A stretch of 64,000 nt of DNA from Aradus depressus (GCA_963662175.1 OY759217.1:8434562-8498561), one strand, 5' to 3'; numbered from the stretch's first letter, positions 49,501 through 58,595 are shown. Notes: generated by a model from the letters alone, not told the origin. Translations and numbers: made by a program.

Positions 49501-52106
49501 CTTTATGAATGTAATGCTTAATATATTCTTTGTATTCTATGTTTAATAAAATGAGTTCTGAAAAAAGTGTATTTTTAACGCTTCCACCATGAATTTATTG
49601 TTGAAATAAAATTAAAAAAATAAAATAATTCAAAACGACTTACTTCAGAGTTACCAGAAGACGTTCTTCAGGAAGAATTTTCTGTTGATTAAAGTTACAC
49701 TATCCTTTCTTTATCCTGTATTTGATTTTGTTCCAGATGTCGTCGAATGTCTGTTTATCCAATCGGAAATATTCGTAAAACTTATCGGGGTGAGCTTTGA
49801 GTTGAGGTAATAAAGTATGGTATTCACCCACATCAAGGCGAGTCCTATTCATTTCATGGACGTTCGTCATTCTTTCTTGTTTAATTTTATGATAAATATT
49901 ATCTGTTGTGAAGAAAATACACAATAGATCCTCATGTGATAGGTGCATTATGCCAACTGACGTACGCTCCCGCGAGCGGTGCTCTATAACCACCACCAGC
50001 TAGAATCGAGCGGGTTCACCTCGCTGTTTGCAACTGCCGCGGTTTAAGCGGTTGAGCGGGAAGCGGTGCACTATGGACGTACCCTAAGAGACTTCATTTT
50101 GGAGGTAGCGACAAGGTTGAGGGCTGGGCTGCAGAGTGTTTCTGGAGCCGCTGAGCCGCTACCTTTGGTATTGGGGAACCTCTGCCGCACCTTCGTCTGA
50201 AGCCCCGGCTTGTTCAAGACATTATCCCCTGACTACTGTCTTCATTATTATTTTTATTTATTATTTTTATTATTATTGTGAATAGCGCTTTTTTCGCTAA
50301 ACCAAATAAAAAGTTTTTTTTTTTTTTTTTCTTTTTTCCAGAAAACACATTTAAAATATTCAAAAACTTCCTTTTAAAAAATGTAAAGGAAATCAATCAA
50401 TTCAAAATGTATACCTACCGTTCTATTTGAAACAAAGAAACTTTTGCAAATGGGACACGAAAATTCCATCAAAATTTGGTTTCGATCCACTACGCCATTT
50501 GAGAGGACAATTTGCAAAAACAGGTTTTTTGCTTTTCGGGAACTTAAGATGATATTGCAAAAAGTGAATTTAAAATCTAAATGTTTGAAATTATTTTGCA
50601 GGTTCCGATGACAGATATGAAGCAGACTCAATTTATCCCGTTTTTTCTCAGCTCTGCTTTCACGCCGTTTGCTGTTTGCTTCGCTGGTGAATATCTCAAA
50701 ACGAAGGTTTGTTTAATTGTTAAACAGAAGTTTTGTATTTTATTGAAAATTATTTCTACTTCACCAATTACATACGTAACAAAAAATTATTTATGTTTAT
50801 TTCTTTGTGTTTAGTGTATGGAAGTAATGTGCTGAACGCGACTATGCCATTCATTTTTTACAGATGTCGATTCTTTGATTATTTTTACGGTTTTTTAATA
50901 ATTTCAAATTTACCGCTATTTCTAGCAATCGTAGTTGTTCAAACTAATCACCTAAAGGGAGGGGGGGTGGGGGGGGGGGGGGGGGTGAGATGTAAAGCAG
51001 CATTTAGCTCTGATTGGTACCAGACAAGCGTACCTCTGCGTCGAGACCTACCCCTCCTAATCAGAGACCCCATTGGTGCGTTACAGAGCTCCCTGATCGT
51101 AGAAGCAGCATTTAGCTCTGGTTGGTACCAGACAAGCGTACCTCTGCGTCGAGACCTACCCCTCCTAATCAGAGACCCCATTGGTGTGTTACAGAGCTCC
51201 CTGATCGTAGAAGCAGCATTTAGCTCTGGTTGGTACCAGACAAGCGTACCTCTGCGTCGAGACCTACCCCTCCTAATTAGAGACCCCATTGGTGTGTTAC
51301 AGAGCTCCCTGATCGTGGAAGCAGCATTTAGCTCTGATTGGTACCAGATAAGCGTACCTCTGCGTCGAGACCTACCCCTCCTAATGAGAGACCCCATTGG
51401 TGTGTTACAGAGCTCCCTGATCGTGGAAGCAGCATTTAGCTCTTATTGGTACCAGATAAGCGTACCTCTGCGTCGAGACCTACCCCTCCTAATCAGAGAC
51501 CCCATTGGTGTGTTACAGAGCTCCCTGATCGTGGAAGCAGCATTTAGCTCTGATTGGTACCAGATAAGCGTACCTCTGCGTCGAGACCTACCCCTCCTAA
51601 TGAGAGACCCCATTGGTGTGTTACAGAGCTCCCTGATCGTGGAAGCAGCATTTAGCTCTGGTTGGTACCAGACAAGCGTACCTCTGCGTCGAGACCTACC
51701 CCTCCTAATCAGAGACCCCATTGGTGTGTTACAGAGCTCCCTGATCGTGGAAGCAGCATTTAGCTCTGATTGGTACCAGACAAGCGTATCTCTGCGTCGA
51801 GACCTACCCCTCCTAATCAGAGACCCCATTGGTGTGTTACAGAGCTCCCTGATCGTAGAAGCAGCATTTAGCTCTGATTGGTACCAGACAAGCGTACCTC
51901 TGCGTTGAGACCTACCCCTCCTAATCAGAGACCCCATTGGTGTGTTACAGAGCTCCCTGATCGTGGAAGCAGCATTTAGCTCTGGTTGGTACCAGACAAG
52001 AGTACCTCTGCATCGAGACCTACTCGTCCTAATCATGGCAGCCACCCGACCTCTTACCATCAACGTCGGTGGTTGCTTTGTCATACAGTTGACTATGTTT
52101 GAAAAG
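42830..52106 (+). CDS. Insect odorant receptor (7tm_6 family), four visible exons, both ends incomplete
   Basis: Seven-transmembrane ligand-binding subunit that forms odour-gated cation channels with Orco in sensory neuron membranes. Exons: 42830-43575 (248 codons plus 2 nt), 43979-44078, 50602-50706 and 51951-52106. All introns are GT-AG and the phases fit (2, 0, 0). The joined frame reads about 369 codons with no stop. Family marks: VFPLKIWVPVD after TM2, AAQIEILLIELRRFG, NCIRHHQYIIR (the H-H motif before TM5), LMSSAQVCLVAYQCM (TM5/6), FAGEYLKT, AAFSSGWYQ (the conserved Trp before the last helix) and a FVIQLTMFEK end. Missing are the first few residues and the last exon, usually about 20 codons with a YS motif. 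The donor at 52107 is phase 0, as expected before that exon. The locus is loaded with insertions, so it may be poorly expressed or a pseudogene. Confidence 0.92.
43619..43834 (-). repeat. tRNA-derived SINE copy 8, inside receptor intron, head missing
   Basis: Minus-strand copy spanning the tail and body (GCCCGGGC, GGTAGTAGGCGATATGACC, GGTCCCGAGCCTGTACGATG) and ending near 43834. The tRNA-like head is absent. It occupies about half of the 403-bp intron between receptor exons 1 and 2. Confidence 0.9.
43979..44078 (+). CDS. Odorant receptor, second visible exon
   Basis: Acceptor TGTTTCAG|A and donor CGG|GTAAGT. The first base completes the split arginine codon, then 33 codons MVKNYNKIFCKILLFDVLMS and onward form the TM5-like helix after the HHQYIIR motif. 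Size and phase are those of conserved insect receptor exons. Confidence 0.93.
44850..46892 (-). pseudogene. Penelope-like RT/GIY-YIG polyprotein, minus copy, frameshifted
   Basis: The N-terminal part (46892 down to about 46145) reads VGLEDTIREKVSNIIYNKFQ, then ATKADKGNTIVFLKKQDYIE and YSEAPRLYGLIKEHKPDLPV, the motifs before the reverse transcriptase fingers. A deletion of roughly 50 nt near 46144 removes the segment after CKLAKFF and shifts the frame. The second frame (46187-44850) then carries SFDVSNMFPNIP, GSPLSPLLADIFMDN, FRYVDDVLTGF (catalytic YVDD), and the C-terminal GIY-YIG nuclease GVYQLECPECNAKYAGQTGR. No start methionine is supported at the 5' junction. Inactive because of the deletion, but otherwise little decayed. 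Confidence 0.9.
46893..48436 (+). CDS. Penelope-like RT/GIY-YIG polyprotein, plus copy, 5'-truncated but open
   Basis: About 514 codons open from the dimer junction to the stop at 48436. Enzyme of Penelope-like retroelements: a reverse transcriptase related to telomerase, fused to a GIY-YIG endonuclease that nicks the target. Visible motifs: EAPRLYGLIKEHKP, SFDVSNMFPNIP, GSPLSPLLADIF, YVDD, NFLDLTI, and GVYQLECPECNAKYAGQTGR with the R-x3-H tail KIRYREH. It lacks the first roughly 200 codons found in the minus copy, and the open frame upstream of 46893 is only antisense of that copy. One residue differs at the SGHPMGS position (SGLPMGS in the other). It has no start codon of its own, so expression is unlikely without a fused transcript. 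Confidence 0.9.
48821..48847 (+). ncRNA. Hammerhead-like motif in Penelope end (degenerate)
   Basis: CTTGATAATGCC, a loop, GGC, then GAAAC; GCC and GGC can pair as a stem. The core differs from CTGATGA by an extra T and a change, so catalysis is doubtful. The same motif lies inverted at 44439-44465 in the left copy. Confidence 0.35.
49222..50084 (-). mobile_element. PIF/Harbinger-type element, non-autonomous
   Basis: Terminal inverted repeats start GGGTACGTCCATAGTGCACC and end with the inverse GGTGCACTATGGACGTACCC, over more than 25 bp including AGCGGGAAGCGG-type subterminal blocks. Flanks are TTA on the left and TAA on the right, compatible with the TWA target of Harbinger elements. The 863-bp interior holds only the N-terminal part of a transposase frame. 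Confidence 0.88.
49700..49996 (-). pseudogene. Harbinger transposase N-terminal fragment
   Basis: A 98-codon minus-strand frame whose C-terminal half reads EYHTLLPQLKAHPDKFYEYF and RLDKQTFDDIWNKIKYRIKK. This is the helical segment that precedes the DDE nuclease in HARBI1/PIF-type transposases. The DDE domain itself is missing. The first part of the frame is not recognisable, and the start is uncertain because an intron could precede it. Non-functional as a transposase. Confidence 0.8.
50602..50706 (+). CDS. Odorant receptor, third visible exon
   Basis: Acceptor TTATTTTGCAG and donor AAG|GTTTGT. 35 codons from VPMTDMKQTQFIPFFLSSAF to FAGEYLKTK form TM6 and the start of the conserved intracellular loop. 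Phase 0 on both sides. It follows a 6523-nt intron loaded with transposons. Confidence 0.92.
50957..50988 (+). repeat. G-rich tract in receptor intron
   Basis: Runs of G including one of about 17 bases immediately upstream of the 108-bp array. Capable in principle of forming a G-quadruplex in DNA or in the pre-mRNA. Confidence 0.8.
50996..51950 (+). repeat. 108-bp tandem array of a receptor exon edge with its splice acceptor
   Basis: One partial (50996-51086) and eight full 108-bp units starting at 51087, 51195, 51303, 51411, 51519, 51627, 51735 and 51843, running directly into exon 4 at 51951. In each unit about 84 nt match the first 84 nt of exon 4 (AGCTCCCTGATCGT ... GACCTA) and the remaining 24 nt (GAGACCCCATTGGTGTGTTACAG) end in a splice acceptor AG. 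Since 108 is a multiple of three, the units are in frame with one another and with exon 4, each encoding 36 residues (AAFSSDWYQTSVPLRRD and so on). Units 4 and 6 are near identical (DWYQIS, LMRD), indicating a two-unit duplication. The ninth AAFSS motif is followed by a TGA at 51906-51908. Confidence 0.95.
51951..52106 (+). CDS. Odorant receptor, fourth visible exon
   Basis: Acceptor GTGTGTTACAG and donor AAG|GTATAC. 52 codons SSLIVEAAFSSGWYQTRVPL and on to GGCFVIQLTMFEK, the TM7 region with the conserved tryptophan. Compared with the upstream array it has LHRDLLVLIMAATRPLTINV in place of the array version, matching the family pattern of a basic RD, then I-M-A, then RPL, so this is the ancestral exon and the array derives from it. 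Confidence 0.93.
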
Positions 52107-52257
52107 GTATACTCCTCGGTGCGAAACTAAAAGCTTCCTTTCCTCCCTCATTTCATTTTTTCATCTTTCTCAAAAACATTGTTTTCTTGCGTCTCTTAAT
52201 AGTAGAAATATATAGTTATCATTTCAAAATATAGTTTTATTTATTTACAAAGAAAAT
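52107..52257. other. Receptor intron or 3' flank before LINE
   Basis: No convincing last exon was found. Two AG sites near 52200-52230 do not lead into a frame resembling the conserved C terminus. Confidence 0.5.
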
Positions 52258-52805
52258 GGTATGAAATGAAATGAAATGATGAAATGAAATGAAAATAAAT
52301 TTTTATTCTGGGACCGAGGTCCCCTAAGAATAAATACATGACAGACACTGGACAGAGTAACAAATAAAATGAAATATCAGTGATGGGATAAAGGTGCTAC
52401 AGTGGATAGAACCAAGAGCAAAATAAATAGAACTAAGTAAAAAAAATCATTGAATAAAAATAAAATAAATAATTATGATAAAATTAAAAATAAATAATAA
52501 ATAAGTAAACTTAAAAAATAATAGTAAAAAATGAGTTAAATTACAGATTCATTAAGAAGACATCAAGATAGGATAAATAAGTCTAAATAAATATGTAGAG
52601 GATAAAATAAAATAAAGAGAAAAAACAGTAGGTATGTATATAAAAAACAAGCTTGTGGAGGAGGGAATCTAGCCCAGGCTTCCTATGAAATTAATTTAAG
52701 AAAAACTTATGAAAAAAATAAATAAAAAAATAAAATAAGAGGATGAAGATGAAAAGATAAATAAAATAAATAAGCAAAGACAATGAAAAAAAATAATAAA
52801 ATATG

Positions 52806-55661
52806 TTAAGGAGAGGGAAAGTATGGAAGAAGGGGAATAAGAGGCTCATCAGAGGGAGAAGATTGTTTATTGAGGAGGAATTGGAATAGGGAGGATTTGA
52901 AGGAGGCCATGGAAGGAGAGTGACGGATGAGGGGAGGCAGGGAGTTCCAGAGGGAGGAGGCTTGGACAAGGAAAGAGTTGTGGAAGACAGAGGAACGATG
53001 GGAGGGGATGAAGAGGTCCGAAGGACGGGATCTGGTGTGTCTTTGGTGGACAGAGGACTTGAATTGGAACATTTGGTAAAGGTAGTAAGGTTCTTTGGAT
53101 TTTAACATTTGGAAGAGGAAGGAACCTAGGAGGTAATCACGGCGGTAGGAGGGTTTGAGCCATTTCAACTCGGAGTACCAGGGCGAGATGTGAGCATCTC
53201 TAGGGACATCGAAAACAAACCTGATGTGAGCGTTTAGGGTTCTTTGGAGTTTGTTATCAAGTCCCTTGCTCAGATCATAATAGACCAGGCACCCGTAATC
53301 GAAATGGGGAAAGATGAGGGAGGATACGAGGAGTTGTCGGGAACTTTGTGATAGAGAGTGACGGGAGCGTTTAAATTGTGCTAGGGATTGAAATGATTTA
53401 CGGGAAATGTAGGATACGTGATCTTTCCAGGAAAGGGATTGGTCTAGGATGATACCCAGGTTTTTGACTCTCGTCGAGTAGTTAATATCGGTGTCGTCCA
53501 GCTTTAAGTGAGGGGGGTCGAGTAAGTTACTGAGGAGCTTCTTGTTGCCTAATAAAATTGCTTGAGTCTTGTCGGGATTAAGAAGGAGATTGTTCTGTTT
53601 GGCCCAGGATGATATCGAATTGATATCATCTGATACCTGAGAAAAAGCAAGGGGAAAGTTGGAGGGGTGAAAGGATAGATAAATTTGCAGGTCATCAGCG
53701 TAGAGATGGTATTTACAGTATCTGATGTGTTTAGGAAGGTCCAAAAGGAAGAGAGAGAAAAGAAGCGGAGAAAGGGATGAGCCTTGTGGGACACCTGAGT
53801 GGAGAGGAAGTGAGGACGAGGGTGGAGAGTTGGGGAACTTGACGGACTGAGAACGGTCTTCAAGATAGGACTGGAGTCAGAGGAGGACGCTATTGGATAG
53901 AGGGAGACTGGCCAGCTTGGAGAGGAGGATGGAATGGTCCACGGAGTCAAAGGCTTTGGAAAAGTCGAACAGTACTAGGAGGGTCAGTTGTCTATTGTCG
54001 ATGGCGTGTCTGAAGTCTTCTGTTAGTTTCAGTAAGACAGTTTGAGTACCATACCCGGGTCGAAAACCAGATTGGAAAGGGTCCAGGAGACTTTTGGCAA
54101 GAAGGAATTCTGAAAGTTGGGAGTGAACTATGCGTTCTAAAGGTTTGGATGAGGAGCACAGGAGAGAGATTGGGCGAAAATCTTTCGGAGCTTCAGGATT
54201 AGGGACTTTGTTGAGAGGGAGTACAAAGGCTTCTTTCCAGGCGGAAGGGAAGACGGAGTTTTGAAGGGAGAAATTATAGATATGAAGAAGGATGGGGAAT
54301 ATGACTGGTAGGCAAGCTTTAAGGAAAAGGAGGGGGATGCCATCAGGGCCAAGGGCATTAGAGCGACTTTTTAGGATTATCTGGAGGAGGGTGTCGGGAT
54401 AAATATAAGAGAAGAAAAGTTTATTTGGATCGAAGGATTGTGGATTTACTATTGGAGCTGTAGAAACAAGTGGGAAGTTAGGACGGGTGACAAAAAAGGA
54501 ATTTAGAGTATCGGGAGAGAAAGTAGAGGGAGAAGGAGGGTTTTTGGGAGAACCTAACGAGAGCTTCCGAAGAGCTACCCATCTTGACTTGGCGTTAGGT
54601 GCCTCCGCGATCAGGCTCAAAAAGTGCTGCGATTTGGCCGTCCTGATCATCGACTGAGCACGGTTTCGAAGAACTTTGAAGGAGGAGTAGTCAGCGTCCA
54701 GCCTGGATCTGTAAAACCTCCTTCTGACCGAGTCCCGCTCCTTCATTACTCTCCTGATCTCTGGGGTGATCCATGGGGCGGGGGGGCGTTTGAGGAGAAA
54801 TGCCTTCAACGGGGCGTGCTTGTCGAGCAGCTCTAGCAAGAGCCTGTTGAAGGTGGCCACCTTGTCGTCGATTGAAAGCAGATCGAAGATATCCTGCCAG
54901 TTCACTGCGTCAAGATCTTCTTGGAGCGTCTCGAAGGTAAGGGACTTGAGGTTTCGGAAATAAATGGTGCTAGGAGTAAGATGAGGAGATGCTATATCGT
55001 AGGAAATTTGGATGAGGTCATGAGCGGAAAGGAAGGGAACTGGCTGTTGAGAGTAGGAGCAAAGCTTCTGTTGGGAGTCCACCAGGTAGAGATCCAGCCA
55101 GGAATGGGAGGTGGGGGTGTGATGAGTCGGGGCATAGGGAACTATGAAGAGGTTTAAGGAATAGCTGAGGTCTAGGAGGTACTTGGAGTCGGGAGAGTAT
55201 GGGGATAGGAGATCGGAGTTGAAGTCCCCGGAGATGAGGATGTTACTGTAGAGGGGGATGAGGCGGAGGACAGCTGACTCGAAGGTGATGTCGAAAGGGA
55301 CTTTGGGAGGTCTGTAAACTACTCCATAAAGGAGTTTAGTGGAGCCTGTTTGCACTTCTAGGAAGAGGAATTCAACTTGGGACAAAGGAGAGGGAGAGGA
55401 GGACGCACCTAGACGACGGCACTTGAGGCTGTGATGTACGAAAACAGCAACCCCACCGCCAGGTCTGTCTAGGCGGTCATTTCTGAAGAGGAGGTGGTCA
55501 GGAAGAGAGACGGCTGAGGAGGGGATCCAGGGCTTGAGCCAGCTCTCGGAGATAGCGACGATATGGAAGCTATTGGAAAGAAGGAAATCTGAGAACTCGT
55601 CGTGATGGGCTGGGAGGGACTGGGCGTTAACATGACAGCACTGGAGTGTACTATACATCAT
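52806..55661 (-). pseudogene. LINE ORF2: endonuclease and reverse transcriptase, one premature stop
   Basis: 951 codons in one frame from the ATG at 55661 to the stop at 52806, interrupted only by a TGA at 53879-53877. N-terminal APE-type endonuclease (residues about 1-230): CHVNAQSL, AISESWLKPWI, GGGVAVFVHHSL, SGDFNSDLL, HSWLDLYLV. Reverse transcriptase follows: PLNKVPNPEAPKDFRPISLL, FDFSKAFDSVDHSILLSKL, HSGVPQGSSLSPLLFSLFLL, and YHLYADDLQIYL with the catalytic YADD. The downstream thumb region has RVKNLGIILDQSLSWKDHV and FPHFDYGCLVYYDL. The stop falls between the FDFSKAFDSVDH and SGVPQG motifs, so no active polymerase is made from this copy, but the lesion is a single base. Motif order and spacing suggest the CR1/L2 group. 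Confidence 0.92.
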
Positions 55662-56130
55662 GGGAGAGGATGAAGAAGAACACAGGGAAAGTAGAGTGAG
55701 GAGGGAGAGAGGAAGTAAGGTGATGGAGAGGAATTAGGAGAAGATAAAACATCAGATAAATTATATAAATATTAAAAATGACCAAGACCAGGCATCACCC
55801 TCCATGTACAAGTGTATAAAATAAAATAAAACTACAAATATAATAATAATACATAACATATAAAATAAACAGAAACAGAATGAAGGACGGAGGCCAGGAA
55901 AAATTGTACAGGATAGAGTGATATCGTAGCGTGGGTGAATGGAGGCAGCTTTCGTAGAACCGTATGAGAACATAAGTAAGTAAGAGAACGAAAAGGAGTG
56001 GACCAGGGCAATGAGGAGTGGAGGGGGGATAAGGCGGCGGGGAAGTGAGGGAGGGGGGATGAAGGAAGGGGCGAGGTGGTGGGGGTCAGTTGTGGAGCAG
56101 GAGTGAGAGAGGTTAACATGAAAATAATAA

Positions 56131-57071
56131 CTAAATAAACTGATGCAAGTCGGGAGGCTTAGAGATCAAAACAACTGGAAGTCCTACATCCTTCCTCACG
56201 AGGACTTTGCCTCCATTCACCCAAACAAACTTCACCCTACATTCCCTTTTAAGTTTCCTAGCCTCGGCGTACAGTTTCTTGTTATAAAGGGTCAGAGATT
56301 CATTAATATAAATTGTATGGTTGGTGTTGTCCGTCCAGCCAAGATGCCGCGTACCAAAGTCCCGCTTGATTTTCTTCAGGCGTAGCATCTCGTCCCGGAC
56401 GGACTGTCGCACGAACCGCACTATGACGGCAGGAGGCTGAGGAGGGTCTTCCGTCGTTGGTCGGACCCGTTGTCTAAATGAGTAGTCTACATCTTCGGGC
56501 GCCAATTTGAGCCCGAGTCCGTGTCCAACGCTGACCACTAAGCTCACTGGTGACTCACCTGGCTTCACCGGGATCCCCCTGATCTCCAGGATGTTCCTTC
56601 GGCTGTCTTGATCCACCTTATTGAGCCTGGTCTCGAGGTCGGTCACCTTTGAGCCCAGCGCCAGGTTGGTCCGCTCCAGCGCCTCATATTTTTCGCCCAG
56701 CGCGGCAAACTGTCCCTCTATGGACCCAAGTCTTCTCTCAACCTCGGCGATGGCCTCCCCATTGGCGGTCACCGTCCTAATGAGGTCCCTCTGCTCATCC
56801 TGAATCTGGGTCACTCTGACCAGCAGCTCCTTGAGAAGGGAATCCTCGGACCGTGCATTCTGGGGGGTGGCAGGTCGCTCGTCGGTTGGCACAGCCCTTT
56901 TGGACGCCAAACATTGGGGGCAGCTCCACGACTTTTTTGTGACTTCAGGTACTGCAAATCTGAGTCCTTTAGACCAGCACAAGACCCGTGAAAAATTCTC
57001 GAGCCAACATGGCATTCAATGCCAGAGGCGTCGCGGGGTACGGACAAACTACACTTTGCACATTTGCCCAT
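56131..57071 (-). pseudogene. LINE ORF1: PHD-like finger, coiled coil and RNA-binding domain, frameshifted
   Basis: The start at 57071 is chosen because MGKCAKCSLSV opens a Cys-rich finger: CAKC, IECHVGSRIFHGSC, and SWSCPQC, which is a PHD-like C4HC3 spacing. The frame breaks within the finger at a run of A (near 56935) and continues in a second frame (to 56131). Then come EDSLLKELLVRVTQIQDEQR and a long coiled coil, followed by SRRNILEIRGIPVKPGES, the RRM-like domain of LINE ORF1 proteins, and a basic tail (LYAEARKLKRECRVKFVWVN). The protein binds element RNA and acts as a nucleic-acid chaperone. A one-base change in the homopolymer would explain the break; a sequencing error is also possible. 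Confidence 0.85.
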
Positions 57072-57300
57072 TTTGAGGAGAGAAAAAAAAAAAATTAAGA
57101 GGGGACAAGAGAAAAAAAAAGAGAGAGAAAAAAAAATAATAATAAAAATAAGAGATAAGAAATACGTAGGCGAGGGAGATAATGAAAATAAAAAATAAAG
57201 GGATTTCACACAAGAATTAAATCACCAGAAGTAAATAAACTGAGCACTGGGAGAAATAATTAGATAAAAAATGGAAATAAATACTTCAGACGGAGCGCAC

Positions 57301-57464
57301 CAAGTTGGATGTATACAGAACGAGAGCTGGACTGATACTGATACTAATGGTACATGTAATATTTGATATATTTATTTAAAAATGTGATATTAAACTCCAT
57401 TTAAGATACATACTTGTTCAATATATTGCAAAATGGGGATTTGCAAGGGGTGCAAGATGGGGGT
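57301..57464. other. Short spacer
   Basis: Nothing recognisable. Confidence 0.6.
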
Positions 57465-58140
57465 CCTTCCTCCTGCTCTGGTCCTTCTTTCTGCTCTGGT
57501 CCTTCCTCCTCGTCTGGTCCTTCCTTCTGCTCTGGTCCTTCCTCCTCGTCTGGTCCTTCCTTCTCCTCTGGTCCTTCCTCCTCGTCTGGTCCTTACTCCT
57601 GCTCTGGTCCTTCCTTCTACTCTGGTCCTTCCTTCTGCTCTGGTCCTTCCTTCTGCTCTGGTCCTTCCTCCTCGTCTGGTCCTTCCTCCTGCTCTGGTCC
57701 TTCCTTCTACTCTGGTCCTTCCTTCTGCTCAGGTCCTTCCTCCTGCTCTGGTCCTTCCTCCTCGTCTGGTCCTTCCTCCTGCTCTGGTCCTTCCTTCTAC
57801 TCTGGTCCTTCCTTCTGCTCTGGTCCTTCCTTCTGCTCTGGTCCTTCCTCCTCGTCTGGTTCTTCCTCCTGCTCTGGTCCTTCCTTATACTCTGGTCCTT
57901 CCTCCTCGTCTGGTCCTTCCTCCTGCTCTGGTCCTTCCTCCTGCTCTGGTCCTTCCTCCTGCTCTGGTCCTTCCTTCTGCTCTGGTCCTTCCTCCTCGTC
58001 TGGTCCTTCCTCCTCGTCTGGTCCTTCCTTCTGCTCTGGTCCTTCCTTCTACTCTGGTCCTTCCTCCTCGTCTGGTCCTTCCTTCTGCTCTGGAGTCAAA
58101 TCGCTTTCATTCAATGGTTCTGGAACTGAAATGTTCCATT
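57465..58140 (-). pseudogene. Acidic-linker minisatellite derived from a Tigger-like transposase, copy A
   Basis: About 35 units of 18 bp (plus strand TGGTCCTTCCTCCTGCTC). On the minus strand the array is entered through EPLNESDLTPEQKEGP (58130-58080) and then reads EQEEGP, DEEEGP and EQKEGP units. Several units carry TAG where a CAG codon stood (CTACTC on the plus strand), so the coding frame is broken many times. Plus-strand frames (Ser/Gly/Pro or Val/Leu/Pro repeats) are artefacts. The same 16-residue entry in slightly different form precedes copy B, showing a duplicated origin. The remainder of the transposase is absent here. Confidence 0.7.
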
Positions 58141-58249
58141 ATAATACAATTACATAATATGTACGTAGCTTGAGATATAGACATTTTCTTGAATACAGCA
58201 AACATTTTTCTATTGAAATTTCGCCGAAACTGAAAGAACTTTAGGGATA

Positions 58250-58312
58250 AACTGTAAACCCTGGTTACAACGAACTCTAAGGGACCAGAAAATCAGCATT
58301 CGTAATATCCGA
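58250..58312. repeat. pogo/Tigger-like terminal repeat
   Basis: CTGTAAACCCTGGTTACAAC followed by GAACTCTAAGGGACC and ATTCGTAATATCCGAATT is the typical end of Tigger-family elements. It marks the 3' boundary of the transposase remnant at 58596-59351. The opposite terminus was not located. Confidence 0.65.
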
Positions 58313-58595
58313 ATTAAAAACAAACAAATGAATAGGTTAATATGTACATAAAAACAAATTTTTAAAACAACGCAATATTTTTATTAAAACGTTAGAGGAC
58401 TTATTCTAGTTACAGAAAGACTGGACCTAGTTCAGGAAGGCCACATAGAACCAATCACATAAATAAAAAAATTATCACAAATGAAAAGAACAGCATGTAT
58501 AAAGAAATACAATAAGAAAAGAAGAAATAGCAAAATAAAACAAAAAAACTCATAATTTGTGTCCATGAACATACCTGTATTAAATACATTATGGT

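Larger units (their letters stand above)
49086..50330 (+). pseudogene. Jockey-type LINE 3' fragment, split by Harbinger
   Basis: Plus-strand frame reads FKNKVLWLPVNAPWMVLNSE, IRRELCVPDV up to 49221, and resumes after 50087 with FILEVATRLRAGLQSV and AAEPLPLVLGNLCRTF before a stop. NAPW-V-N ... L.VPDV is the typical C-terminal end of Jockey-clade proteins. A T- and A-rich 3' UTR follows to about 50330. Only the last 80 or so residues of the protein remain, so it is a 5'-truncated insertion within the receptor intron. Confidence 0.7.
52258..57300 (-). mobile_element. CR1/L2-like LINE, nearly intact
   Basis: ORF1 (57071-56131) and ORF2 (55661-52806) lie in the usual order on the minus strand, separated by about 470 bp. 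A 3' UTR of roughly 550 bp ends in an ATTTC-type microsatellite (plus-strand GAAAT repeats at 52258-52290), as in CR1 and L2 families, which lack a simple poly(A). No clear target-site duplication was found. The upstream boundary of the 5' UTR is approximate. It sits 150 bp downstream of the last visible receptor exon in the opposite direction. Confidence 0.9.

Noticed and set aside
50948..52084. Minus-strand frames (149 and 213 codons) across the 108-bp array
   Set aside because: Antisense of receptor exon repeats; the plus strand has the conserved receptor motif and splice acceptors.
52107..52260. Last exon of the odorant receptor immediately downstream of exon 4
   Set aside because: Reading through the donor gives only VYSSVRN before a stop, and the AG sites at about 52206 and 52230 lead into a stop or into peptides unlike the conserved C terminus. 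The exon is probably further away or lost.
57414..58173. 247- and 246-codon plus-strand frames of Ser/Gly/Pro or Leu/Val/Pro repeats
   Set aside because: They are the wrong strand of an 18-bp array whose origin is the acidic linker of a minus-strand transposase.
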